Assembly (NCBI GenBank): GCA_027038155.1 | Contig: JALVXW010000103.1 | Span: forward strand, 1 to 12,994 | DNA length: 12,994 bases | Direction of reading: 5' to 3' | Origin: Sulfurovum sp. | GTDB taxonomy: Bacteria > Campylobacterota > Campylobacteria > Campylobacterales > Sulfurovaceae | In this document: positions 1 through 6,921 of the stretch, piece by piece | Position numbering within the stretch: the stretch's first letter is position 1 | Layout of the letters: each line of letters begins with the position of its first letter | Translations under genes and position numbers: made by a program | Notes under the pieces: model-generated | What the model saw: the letters and a program-made list of their open reading frames with translations, nothing else | Told to the model about the DNA's origin: nothing | The model's database searches: none

Positions 1-961
1 TATCTATAAATTCATCAAAAAAGAGTCTATAGTCGTCTGTAGAGATACCAATAGTTTGGCTTATCTTCTCTATGTCTATAGTTATATCTTCTTCAAGGTT
101 CTCCTCTGAAGTATCCTCTATGTCAACCTCTTCTTTGAGCAAAGAGATCTCAGACAAGGTGTCATCAAGTGCTTCAGTTGTCTCTTCCGAAATTTCATCT
201 GTGTTTTCTGCTGTATCACTTTGGGCAACCTCTTCTTTGAGCAAAGAGAGCTCGGATAAGGTGTCATCAAGTACTTCGGTTGTCTCTCCCGAAATTTTAT
301 CGGTCGCCTCTATTGCATCACTCTGGGTCGCCTCTTCTTTAAGTAAAGAGAGTTCTGAAAGGGTGTCATTAAGCTCTTCGCTTGTATCTTTTAAACCCTC
401 ATCGCCTATATCTATTGTATCGCTCTCTACGCTCTCCTCTTTGAGTAAAGAGAGTTCCGATAGAGTATCAAGTGCTTTGGTTGTATCTTCTGAGACCTCA
501 TCAGTTGCATCTGCTACGTTACTCTCTATAGTATCTTCTTTAAGAAGAGGGAATGCTGGGATGGTATCAGTATCTTCTGTTGTGTCTTTATTGTCTATAC
601 TATTTAAGCTTGTTGCTTTTGTGGATGTTTCATCTGTTTCGGATTGCGGTTCGTCATCTGTGCGAGTATCTTCCAAAGTAGAGAAAATATCTTCTTCCTC
701 TTTGTTGTTGGCAATACGAGAAGATAGAGTTATTAGTGTCATCTCTCCTAGCATGCTAGAGAGTATAGTTTTTTCTGTTGAAAATATATGTTCTGTAGTA
801 TCTGTTTTGATAGCGATACTCTCTGGTGATAGATCGGTAAAATGTATCTCATTTTTAATGATTTGCAATAATAAATCATCCAAATGTTTTGCCTCACACA
901 ACGCTAATATATCACTGTCTGCGGCAATGATTTGATGGTGTTGGTTTAGTATGTAGTGCAT
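1..961 (-). CDS. Acidic tandem-repeat protein, C-terminus beyond window
   Basis: The minus strand is open for 320 codons from an ATG at 961 to the window edge, with no stop, so this is a 5'-complete, 3'-partial gene. The start is set by a strong Shine-Dalgarno (AAGGAGG, 972-978) 26 bp after the PAS gene's stop, so the two are probably co-transcribed. The first ~80 residues (beginning MHYILNQHHQIIAADSDILA) look globular. Residues ~80-140 are acidic and Thr/Ser-rich. Then come four 33-34-residue repeats, each starting near PLLKED or SLLKEE and ending near LDDTLSEL. The last visible stretch (DIEKISQTIGISTDDYRLFF) looks like the start of a helical domain. There is no signal peptide or membrane segment. 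I do not recognise the family; a C-terminal Hpt-like domain is a guess. The serine-rich open frame on the opposite strand is a shadow of this gene. Confidence 0.82.
   Translation of the reverse strand, partial: MHYILNQHHQIIAADSDILALCEAKHLDDLLLQIIKNEIHFTDLSPESIAIKTDTTEHIFSTEKTILSSMLGEMTLITLSSRIANNKEEEDIFSTLEDTRTDDEPQSETDETSTKATSLNSIDNKDTTEDTDTIPAFPLLKEDTIESNVADATDEVSEDTTKALDTLSELSLLKEESVESDTIDIGDEGLKDTSEELNDTLSELSLLKEEATQSDAIEATDKISGETTEVLDDTLSELSLLKEEVAQSDTAENTDEISEETTEALDDTLSEISLLKEEVDIEDTSEENLEEDITIDIEKISQTIGISTDDYRLFFDEFID
131..550 (-). repeat. 102-bp in-frame tandem repeat coding 34-aa units
   Basis: A recurring block of the form TTCTTTRAGNAAAGAG (plus strand) begins at about 131, 233, 335, 437 and 536, giving spacings of 102, 102, 102 and 99 bp. 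Every spacing is a multiple of three, so the repeat stays in the reading frame of the acidic minus-strand gene. The two units nearest the window edge are the most alike and the ones nearer the gene's 5' end have diverged, which suggests recent duplication at the 3' side. The last spacing lacks one codon (an Asp). Confidence 0.85.
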
Positions 962-971
962 AATTGTAATG

Positions 972-978
972 CCTCCTT
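972..978 (-). promoter_or_regulatory. Strong ribosome binding site of the acidic repeat gene
   Basis: The minus strand reads AAGGAGG ten bases before the ATG at 961. It is one of the best Shine-Dalgarno matches in the window. It decides the start of the acidic repeat gene and argues that the frame on this strand, not the serine-rich plus-strand frame, is translated. Confidence 0.8.
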
Positions 979-987
979 CTTTGTTTG

Positions 988-1401
988 TTAGCTGTTCTCT
1001 TTTTCAATTAAATCTGCATAGAGAGGAATCACCTCTTCTACTTCAGCTTGAGAAGCCGGTCTTCTTGCTGCTGTATAACCCACAATAACACCCTCCTCTT
1101 TGACAGGGGCAATATGTGAGTATACCCAATAGTAGAGCCCATCTTTACGTAGATTTTTGACGATACCTGTCCACTCTTTACCTGCCTGTATTGTCTCCCA
1201 AAGCTCCTGAAATGCTATCTTTGGCATATCAGGATGCCTGACAATATTGTGGTTTTTGCCTTCAAGCTCTTGCTTGGTGTACCCAGAGATTTCGCAAAAT
1301 TTTCTATTGGCGTAACGAATGATACCTTTTAAATCCGTAGAACTTACGATGACTCCTTCGGAAAAAAGATACTCTTCATCAATGGGTTCAGGTCTTTTCA
1401 T
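988..1401 (-). CDS. Stand-alone PAS protein, Aer/CetB-like redox sensor
   Basis: A 137-residue cytosolic protein that is almost entirely one PAS domain (~15-115) with a short helical tail. It follows the N-terminal PAS domain of E. coli Aer closely: SSTDLKGIIRYANRKFCEIS, then GYT (40-42), HNIVRHPDMP (51-60), AFQELW (63-68) and WTGIVKN (77-83). In Aer the RHPDMP segment and the following Trp contribute to FAD binding and redox sensing, so flavin binding is likely here. No transmitter, HAMP or methyl-accepting domain is present, as in Campylobacter CetB, which works with a separate partner. The visible downstream partner here is an acidic repeat protein 26 bp away, not a CetA-type receptor. ATG at 1401 has a modest AAGGTG Shine-Dalgarno. 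The role (energy taxis or another redox response) is inferred. Confidence 0.88.
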   Translation of the reverse strand: MKRPEPIDEEYLFSEGVIVSSTDLKGIIRYANRKFCEISGYTKQELEGKNHNIVRHPDMPKIAFQELWETIQAGKEWTGIVKNLRKDGLYYWVYSHIAPVKEEGVIVGYTAARRPASQAEVEEVIPLYADLIEKENS

Positions 1402-1469
1402 CTGTTTTTCACCTTTTTCTATAAAGTATAAGCTTAATAACCTTAATACTAAAACTCTATAATAATTAA

Positions 1470-1502
1470 ACTAAAAATAGAATGAATTATACTTTTTTTA
1501 GT
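1470..1502 (-). terminator. AT-rich inverted repeat after uvrC, possible terminator
   Basis: Arms 1470-1480 and 1492-1502 are complementary at 10 of 11 positions with an 11-base loop, starting 14 bases past the uvrC stop. The stem is nearly all A-T and has no clean U tract, so termination would be weak. The loop also contains the TATAAT that I propose as the PAS promoter, so the repeat may instead be regulatory or fortuitous. Confidence 0.3.
1486..1491 (-). promoter_or_regulatory. Candidate -10 box for the PAS/acidic repeat operon
   Basis: A perfect TATAAT on the minus strand lies about 85 bases before the PAS start in an A/T-rich gap. It is preceded by T- and A-runs and lacks a recognisable -35, as is usual for vegetative promoters in Campylobacterota. 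A second possible box (TATACT) lies closer to the gene. Confidence 0.4.
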
Positions 1503-1515
1503 AAAAAATATGAAA

Positions 1516-3306
1516 TTATGGGTTGTTATTTTTAATAATTGTTGCAATCTTCTTGTTTGTTACGTTGGTCAATGCTTCAAATGTGGCATTTTCTATCGCT
1601 TCAAATGTACCAAAATAGTGTATGAGTTTGGTTATGGTTGCTTTGCCAATACCTTTTTTGTTAAGTAGTGCTATTTGTGTATCCTCTCTGCGTTTTTTAT
1701 TTTGATGGTAGGTAATGGCGTAGCGGTGGGCTTCATCTCTTTGGCGTTGTATCCAGTGGAGGCGTTTGTCGGTGGGTTTGAGTTCGAGTACTCCCTCTGT
1801 GGTGTAGAGCAGATCTTTGGCTGCACCTTTGGCACGGTGGGCTTTGGCGTCAAGTTTCTCTTTGGCAATGGCAATGACATCAAGATTGACCTGTGCCTCT
1901 TTGAGGAGTGTCAGGGCAAGGTTGAGGTTGGCAGCTCCTCCATCAAGTATCCATAAGTCAGGTGCAGGTGATGCTTTAAACCGCTCAATACGTCTGCTTA
2001 GAAGCTCCTTCATCTGTGCATACTCATCTTTAGCATGCAGTGCATAACGTCTGTAGGAAGATTTCTCCCATCTGCCTTCACTCCAGACTACCATGGCTCC
2101 TACAGTGGCTGCGCCCATCATGTGTGAGTTGTCAAAGCTCTCTACACGGTAGGGGATAGAGGTAAGGTTGAGCAGATCGGCTACTTTTTGTTCTATGATG
2201 TTGTCATCTTGCTTTTTACGTAGAAGCTCTTTGGCATTTTGGAGTGCCAGTGCGATGAGTTTGGCTTTTTGTCCTCTTTGGGGGGTGTGTATCTCTATTT
2301 TTTTATCAAAACGTATAGAGAGCGAAGAGGCAACCTGTGTTGCATCTTCAAAAGGGTGTGCGGTGAGGATCTGTTTGGCAATATGGGGGGTATCAATTGT
2401 ATAGAACTCCAACAGTGCCTGTTTGTAGGCCTCGTTTTCATCAAAGATGTGTGTGTGTCTAAAGTAGTTGTATGCCGAAGAGATAATTTTGCCTCCACGC
2501 ATAAACATCTTTACAATGACTCCACGCTCATCACCATTGTGTATGGCAAAAATATCTAAGTTTAGGTTGTTGGCCAAATCAATATTTGAGGAGAGGGTAA
2601 GGCTTTTTATGGAGGCTATGCTGTCTCTTATGGAGGCTGCCTCTTCGTAGCGTTCTTGTGTGGCAAGATTGGTCATCTTCTCTTTGAGGGTTTGAATGAG
2701 CTGTGTGCGTTTTACGATAGAGGTTTTAGCCTCCTTGACAAGCTTAGCGTAGGCTTCGGGTGTGACTTTTTTTTCACACGGAGCCAGGCATTTGTTGATT
2801 TGGTAAAAAAGACAGGCCTTTCCCTCACGTAAACAGGACTTTTTTTGCACCAAAGGATAGACCTCATAGAGTGCATCAAGCAGGGCACGTCCTCCTGTAG
2901 GAAAGGGGCCATAGTAGGTGATATGTTTACCCTTAATCACTTTGCGTGTAATCTCAAAACGAGGATACTCAACAGACTCGTCTATATAGATATAGGGGTA
3001 GGTTTTGTCATCACGCAGTAAAATATTGTATTTGGGTTTGAGCTGTTTAATAAGAGAGTTTTCCAGGATGAGGGCATCCTCTTCACTCTCTACAACGATA
3101 TACTCCAGTGTTGCAGCCTCATGAAGCATCTTGATGATGCGTGGACTTTGTGCAGGGTTGGGTAAAAAAGTGGGTGTGAAACGCCAGTAGGATTTGACTC
3201 TGTTTTTAAGATTTTTAGCTTTACCGACATAGAGAAGTTTCCCTTTTTCATCAAAATATTGATAGACTCCTGCCGATGCGGGGAGGTTTTTGATTACTTG
3301 TTGCAA
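1516..3306 (-). CDS. uvrC: UvrABC excinuclease subunit C
   Basis: UvrC makes both incisions around a DNA lesion in nucleotide excision repair, acting with UvrB after UvrA loading. The 596 residues (E. coli ~610) hold all family parts in order: a GIY-YIG nuclease domain (GVY 13-15, YVG 26-28, R36, catalytic Glu near E82); four cysteines C158, C165, C173 and C177 in the arrangement reported to hold an iron-sulfur cluster; a UVR helix (~212-235, ERYEEAASIRDSI) for UvrB contact; an RNase H-like endonuclease domain (SFDNSHMMGA, LWILDGGAANLNLAL); and C-terminal helix-hairpin-helix motifs (LNKKGIGKATITKL). The start is TTG: the in-frame TAA is five codons upstream and no ATG precedes the catalytic domain. 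The start lies inside the upstream DUF721 gene (13-bp overlap), suggesting translational coupling. Confidence 0.97.
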   Translation of the reverse strand: MQQVIKNLPASAGVYQYFDEKGKLLYVGKAKNLKNRVKSYWRFTPTFLPNPAQSPRIIKMLHEAATLEYIVVESEEDALILENSLIKQLKPKYNILLRDDKTYPYIYIDESVEYPRFEITRKVIKGKHITYYGPFPTGGRALLDALYEVYPLVQKKSCLREGKACLFYQINKCLAPCEKKVTPEAYAKLVKEAKTSIVKRTQLIQTLKEKMTNLATQERYEEAASIRDSIASIKSLTLSSNIDLANNLNLDIFAIHNGDERGVIVKMFMRGGKIISSAYNYFRHTHIFDENEAYKQALLEFYTIDTPHIAKQILTAHPFEDATQVASSLSIRFDKKIEIHTPQRGQKAKLIALALQNAKELLRKKQDDNIIEQKVADLLNLTSIPYRVESFDNSHMMGAATVGAMVVWSEGRWEKSSYRRYALHAKDEYAQMKELLSRRIERFKASPAPDLWILDGGAANLNLALTLLKEAQVNLDVIAIAKEKLDAKAHRAKGAAKDLLYTTEGVLELKPTDKRLHWIQRQRDEAHRYAITYHQNKKRREDTQIALLNKKGIGKATITKLIHYFGTFEAIENATFEALTNVTNKKIATIIKNNNP

Positions 3307-3734
3307 GAGATACGCTCTTTAATCTGTTCAAATTGTGCTTTGAGGTCACTGTCTTGTGTCTGTACTGCAAAGTTGCCAGAGGCACACTCGTCATAAAAAG
3401 GTACTGTGGAGGGGGACTCTTTTTGGACAGGGTAGTATTTGCTGTGGAAGATAGCAACCTTAGAGGCGGTCATCGTTTTGCAGTGACTATCATAGGTATT
3501 GAGCTGGGTTAATAGGCTTTTTAACAAATCTCTATTATAATTAAGCTCCATTTTAAAGCTAGGATGTGTGACTGCTATAAAAAGGGTCTCCTCTTTAATG
3601 TAGAGAAAAGCAACCGCTTTTTGCCATTTGGGAGAGAGAAGCCTGATGTATTTACTGTAGCACTCCTGTTGCTTTAACACTTTAAACTGAGGAAGAGAAG
3701 ATAAATGAGACAAAATCGTACTGGCTTTTTTCAT
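3294..3734 (-). CDS. DUF721 (DciA-like) protein upstream of uvrC
   Basis: A 146-residue cytosolic protein. Residues ~25-85 fit the DUF721/DciA pattern: a Trp-containing helix (LLSPKWQKAVAFLYIKEE), a short strand pair (TLFIAVTHPSFKMEL), then a helix (NYNRDLLKSLLTQLNTY). DUF721 proteins related to DciA help load or act with the replicative helicase in bacteria lacking DnaC, but divergent versions are uncharacterised, so the function is inferred only. The C-terminal third is polar with no recognised domain. Its 3' end overlaps uvrC by 13 bp. ATG at 3734 has no clear Shine-Dalgarno and lies only 6 bases from a TATAAT, so the mRNA may be leaderless or the true start may be an internal TTG. Its 5' end overlaps the divergent lipoprotein gene by 30 bp. 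Confidence 0.75.
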   Translation of the reverse strand: MKKASTILSHLSSLPQFKVLKQQECYSKYIRLLSPKWQKAVAFLYIKEETLFIAVTHPSFKMELNYNRDLLKSLLTQLNTYDSHCKTMTASKVAIFHSKYYPVQKESPSTVPFYDECASGNFAVQTQDSDLKAQFEQIKERISCNK

Positions 3735-3836
3735 AAAGTAATTATAGCATCAATTTGCTGTGTCATCTTAACAGGATGCGGCTACAAGACAAACCCTGTA
3801 TATGTAGATGATACCAAACAGGAAGTAAAAAAATAA
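3705..3836 (+). CDS. Small LptM-like lipoprotein (43 aa)
   Basis: A short gene with a clear lipoprotein signal: a basic start (MRQNRTGFFHK), a hydrophobic core (VIIASICCVIL), a lipobox LTGC with the acylated Cys at position 25, then GYKTNPVYVDDTKQEVKK. The Cys-Gly-Tyr-Lys...Pro-Val-Tyr start of the mature part resembles the tiny LPAM_2/LptM (YifL-type) lipoproteins; LptM in enterics binds the LptDE lipopolysaccharide translocon. Membrane location is well supported; an LPS-assembly role is only inferred. An AGGA at 3690-3693 lies 11 bases before the ATG. The stop (3834-3836) is 9 bases before nadB, whose Shine-Dalgarno overlaps it, so they are probably co-transcribed. The 5' 30 bases overlap the divergent DUF721 gene. 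It is too short for standard length cut-offs and easily missed. Confidence 0.8.
   Translation: MRQNRTGFFHKVIIASICCVILTGCGYKTNPVYVDDTKQEVKK
3741..3749 (-). promoter_or_regulatory. Extended -10 promoter for DUF721-uvrC
   Basis: The minus strand reads TGCTATAAT, an extended -10 box with perfect TATAAT. Transcription would start within a base or two of the DUF721 ATG at 3734, implying a leaderless or nearly leaderless mRNA, which agrees with the lack of a Shine-Dalgarno there. The box lies inside the divergent lipoprotein coding sequence, so chance occurrence cannot be excluded. Confidence 0.45.
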
Positions 3837-3845
3837 AGGATACTT

Positions 3846-5294
3846 TTGGATAAATATGATGTGCTCATTATAGGTGCAGGTATTGCAGGGCTCTACGCAG
3901 CGATGAATCTGCCCAAAGAGAAAAAGGTGCTTGTGGTGTGTAAAGATATTCCATGGGAGTGTAATACCTTTTATGCCCAAGGAGGTATGGTGACTGCACT
4001 CAATGAGGCGGATATTCCTTTGCATGTGGAGGATACATTGGCAGCAGGTGCTTACCATAATAATAAAGAGGCCGTAGAGATACTCTCACGTACTTCACTT
4101 GAAACCACAGAAGATATTATTGCCAGAGGGATGGAGTTTGACAAAGATAAAGAGGGGAATATCCTCTATACCAAAGAGGCAGCCCACTCGGTAGAGCGTA
4201 TTGTGCATGCTGGTGGAGATGCTACAGGGCGATACATGCACTACTTTATGATGGTGCAAAACAGGCATCAACTTCAGAAAAACACACTGGTCTATGATTT
4301 GCTGATAGAGAATGGACGCTGTTATGGTGTCAAAGCTACAGTGAACTACGAACCTACGACTATCTATGCAGATGATGTGATTATCGCAAGTGGGGGGATA
4401 GGGTCGCTCTATGCATATAATACCAACTCTCGGACAGTATCGGCTGATATTCATGGTATTTGTGTAGAGAAGGGTATTGAGCTTGCAGATATGGAGTTTA
4501 TGCAGTTTCACCCGACAGTTTTTGTTGATACGCCCTTTGCACGAAAACTGTTGTTGACCGAAGCCCTTAGAGGTGAGGGGGCACATGTGGTAGATGATGA
4601 AGGCAGACGCTTTTTGTTTGACTATGACAAGCGTGGAGAGTTGGCATCACGAGATATTGTGGCACGTGGTATCTTTGACTACAAACGCAAAACAGGCAAA
4701 CAGGCGTATTTGGACTTCTCTATGTTTGAAGAGGCGTGGTTTGAGCATCGTTTCCCTAACATTACACGTACCTTTTCGGCTTTAGGCTATCATTTCCCGC
4801 AAGATAAAGCTCCTATCTCCCCAGCATTTCACTATGCCAATGGAGGTATCAAGTGTGATACCAATGGTTGTATTCCTGGAATGGAGGGACTCTATGTAAT
4901 AGGTGAAGCAGCACGTACAGGGGTGCATGGGGCGAATCGTTTGGCATCTAATTCGTTGCTTGAAGGGGTTGTTTTTGCCAAGCGTGCAGTAGAGCATCTT
5001 TTGGGCAAAGAGCATCAGGTGGTACGTACACCTACTTTTGAGAAAGATTACGGTAATATTCTGCACAAAGAAAATGATAAAATCTATAAACAAAAGCTAC
5101 GTCAGGTGATGTGGGAAGATATAGGGATCATTAGAACAACCAAAGGGTTGCATGAGGCAAAAAATCTCATCTATGATATGAAAAATCAAGAGATAGGACG
5201 CTTGCTTCAGCTTCGTCTCAATACTGCTTCGGCAATAGTAGATGCCGCACTTGCCAGAAAAGAGTCTTTGGGCTCACATTATATAGAAAATTAA
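3846..5294 (+). CDS. nadB: L-aspartate oxidase
   Basis: A cytosolic flavoprotein that oxidises L-aspartate to iminoaspartate, the first step of de novo NAD synthesis; NadA then condenses the product to quinolinate. The 482 residues carry the FAD-binding Rossmann motif GAGIAGLYAA (10-19), the Gln-Gly-Gly segment FYAQGGMV, HSVERIVHAGGDATGRYMH, ASGGIGSLY, FHPTVF, LLTEALRGEGA, the ELASRDIVAR substrate/FAD region, HYANGGI, and the FAD-closing stretch GEAARTGVHGANRLASNSLL. HYANGGI replaces the HYTCGGV of E. coli. The C-terminal helical part is shorter than in E. coli (~540 aa). Fumarate reductase subunits share this fold, but length and the TGVHGANRLASNSLLEG signature favour NadB. The start is TTG, with AAGGA five bases upstream and no in-frame ATG nearby. 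No nadA or nadC is in the window; nhaD follows at 14 bp. Confidence 0.95.
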   Translation: MDKYDVLIIGAGIAGLYAAMNLPKEKKVLVVCKDIPWECNTFYAQGGMVTALNEADIPLHVEDTLAAGAYHNNKEAVEILSRTSLETTEDIIARGMEFDKDKEGNILYTKEAAHSVERIVHAGGDATGRYMHYFMMVQNRHQLQKNTLVYDLLIENGRCYGVKATVNYEPTTIYADDVIIASGGIGSLYAYNTNSRTVSADIHGICVEKGIELADMEFMQFHPTVFVDTPFARKLLLTEALRGEGAHVVDDEGRRFLFDYDKRGELASRDIVARGIFDYKRKTGKQAYLDFSMFEEAWFEHRFPNITRTFSALGYHFPQDKAPISPAFHYANGGIKCDTNGCIPGMEGLYVIGEAARTGVHGANRLASNSLLEGVVFAKRAVEHLLGKEHQVVRTPTFEKDYGNILHKENDKIYKQKLRQVMWEDIGIIRTTKGLHEAKNLIYDMKNQEIGRLLQLRLNTASAIVDAALARKESLGSHYIEN

Positions 5295-5308
5295 CGACAA
5301 GGAACACG

Positions 5309-6634
5309 ATGCACGATCAATTACATTTAACCACCACATGGGTAGGGATAGTCTCACTTATTATTTTTGTGGTAGGATACTATTTTATCGCTACAGAAGA
5401 CAAATACCATATTAACAAAGCCAAACCAGCCCTGCTTGCAGGGACAGGTATCTTTATGCTTATCGGGCTTTACTTTTCACTCAATGGACTTGATGGGCAT
5501 GGACTAGAGAGAGAAGTTGAACATCTTATTGTTGAGATAGCAGGGATTTTCTTCTTCTTGATGGTGGCGATGACCTATATTGAAGCGATGATAGACAGAG
5601 GGGTCTTCTCTGCACTGCGTTACAACCTTGTCTCTAAAGGATATACCTATAAAAAACTCTTTTGGGTAACAGGATTGTTGGCGTTTTTTATCTCCCCTGT
5701 GGCAGATAACCTTACAACGGCACTTATTCTCTCTACAGTATTGCTAACTATTGACAAAGAGAACAAATCATTTTTGGTACCAGGGGCTATCAACATCGTT
5801 GTTGCTGCCAATGCGGGTGGAGCGTGGTCACCTTTTGGCGATATTACTACTTTGATGGTATGGGTAGATGGCAAAGGGAGCTTTACAGAGTTCTTGTTTC
5901 TTTTTCCTGCAGCGATTATGGGTTGGGGGATTACAGCATTTTTACTCTCTCGTTTTGTACCAGCAGGAGAGCCACCGTTTAATGCTGAAGAGAAAAAAGC
6001 AGAAATTCAAGAGGGAGGTAAAGTGATTATTGCTCTTTTTGCGGTGACGATTGCTTTGGCAGTACTCTCTCATCAAGTGATGCACCTTCCTGCGATGTGG
6101 GGTATGATGTTTGGTTTGGCTTTGCTCAAAATGTATGTCTATAAGATTAATATGGGTCCCTCTGAAACAGAGCTTAATGCCTTCTCGTGGATAGCAAAAA
6201 TAGAAAATGATACACTGCTTTTCTTCTTTGGTATTTTAGCGGCAGTTGGAGGGCTTCACTTTTTAGGCTTTTTGGAGTATTTTACCTCTTTGTATGAGCA
6301 GTTTGGTGCAACGGTTGTGAATGTAGGGGTAGGGTTTCTCTCTGCTATAGTAGATAACGTACCTGTGATGTCAGCCGTACTTAAAGCAAACCCTGACATG
6401 GGTGCAGATGCTCAGTCTCAATGGATGCTTGTAACAATGACCGCAGGAGTGGGTGGAAGTTTAATCTCTTTTGGTTCTGCGGCAGGTGTGGGTGTGATGG
6501 GTAAAATGCACGGCATCTACACCTTTGCTTCACATATGAAATATGCGTGGACGGTACTTGTGGGGTATATTGTCTCTATTGTTGTATGGTATTTCCAGTT
6601 TGAAGTTTTACATATTGGGGCACACCATATGTAG
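5309..6634 (+). CDS. nhaD: Na+/H+ antiporter, NhaD family
   Basis: A polytopic inner-membrane protein of 441 residues with about 12 hydrophobic segments. It exports Na+ (or Li+) in exchange for protons, a role typical of marine and alkaline-tolerant bacteria. Features seen: an N-terminal helix (WVGIVSLIIFVVGYYF), conserved acidic and polar membrane stretches (VAMTYIEAMIDRGVF, FFISPVADNLTTALILSTV), NIVVAANAGGAWSPFGDITT, and a second half repeating the theme (SAIVDNVPVMSAVL, MTAGVGGSLISFGSAAGVGV). The paired ADNLTTAL and VDNVPVMSA blocks are the inverted-repeat halves of the ion transporter superfamily fold; NhaD is the best family match. AAGGA at 5299-5303 sets the ATG. It follows nadB by 14 bp, so it is probably in the same transcript, although the two functions are unrelated. 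Confidence 0.92.
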   Translation: MHDQLHLTTTWVGIVSLIIFVVGYYFIATEDKYHINKAKPALLAGTGIFMLIGLYFSLNGLDGHGLEREVEHLIVEIAGIFFFLMVAMTYIEAMIDRGVFSALRYNLVSKGYTYKKLFWVTGLLAFFISPVADNLTTALILSTVLLTIDKENKSFLVPGAINIVVAANAGGAWSPFGDITTLMVWVDGKGSFTEFLFLFPAAIMGWGITAFLLSRFVPAGEPPFNAEEKKAEIQEGGKVIIALFAVTIALAVLSHQVMHLPAMWGMMFGLALLKMYVYKINMGPSETELNAFSWIAKIENDTLLFFFGILAAVGGLHFLGFLEYFTSLYEQFGATVVNVGVGFLSAIVDNVPVMSAVLKANPDMGADAQSQWMLVTMTAGVGGSLISFGSAAGVGVMGKMHGIYTFASHMKYAWTVLVGYIVSIVVWYFQFEVLHIGAHHM

Positions 6635-6653
6635 GGTGGGTTTTTAGCCCACC
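6635..6653 (+). terminator. Stem-loop directly after nhaD
   Basis: GGTGGG (6635-6640) pairs perfectly with CCCACC (6648-6653) around a 7-base T-rich loop, immediately after the nhaD stop. No U tract follows, so it is a poor intrinsic terminator in the E. coli sense, but it may protect or end the lipoprotein-nadB-nhaD mRNA. The string GTAGGGTGGG...GCCCACC also resembles short palindromes found scattered in many environmental bacterial genomes. Confidence 0.45.
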
Positions 6654-6667
6654 GTGAATCTATTTTG

Positions 6668-6673
6668 TATAAC
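6668..6673 (+). promoter_or_regulatory. Possible guaA -10 box upstream of the repeat element
   Basis: TATAAC preceded by TTTTG lies between the nhaD hairpin and the repeat element. No -35 is evident. It is the best -10-like site I see between nhaD and guaA; if used, the whole 266-bp element would be transcribed as part of the guaA leader. The 39 bases between the element and guaA contain no convincing box. Confidence 0.25.
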
Positions 6674-6686
6674 TAAGTTTTCACAA

Positions 6687-6717
6687 GGGAACCTCTAATA
6701 ATAGGTGATACCCACAA
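6687..6717 (+). repeat. Left terminal inverted repeat of the element
   Basis: Its 31 bases match the reverse complement of 6922-6952 at 29 positions; the two differences are single substitutions. The outermost bases GGGAACCTCTAA are identical in both ends. Confidence 0.85.
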
Positions 6718-6921
6718 TGGGTTTTGCAAATGTAAGATTGTGCAAGAGATTTATGAGTCCTAGCCATAGCTAAGACGAAGTAAATATCTTGTGCAAGATT
6801 GCGTTTGCAAAGCCCACCCTTTGGGCATCTCTAGCTTTCCTCTATGCGTTGTTACTCTTTTTCACCTTAGCTACGGCTAGGGTTTCAAAAGAGTGCCTAG
6901 CCTAGAGAAAAGCTAGAGATG

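Noticed and set aside
131..550. Regularly spaced repeats considered as CRISPR or a regulatory array
   Set aside because: Period 102 bp with coding periodicity and no constant repeat/unique spacer structure; it is an in-frame protein repeat.
72..935. A 287-codon serine-rich open frame on the plus strand
   Set aside because: It is antisense to the acidic repeat gene. The Ser/Val-rich composition is what the complement of Asp/Glu/Thr-rich repeats gives. The minus strand is open for longer, has a strong ribosome site and follows another gene closely.
4095..4586. A 163-codon minus-strand frame inside nadB
   Set aside because: It is cysteine- and histidine-rich with no domain, antisense to well-conserved NadB motifs, and typical of a shadow frame.
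6654..6686. Target-site duplication flanking the MITE-like element
   Set aside because: The bases left (TTTTCACAA) and right (ATAAGAAG) of the element share no convincing direct repeat, so the insertion signature is not claimed.
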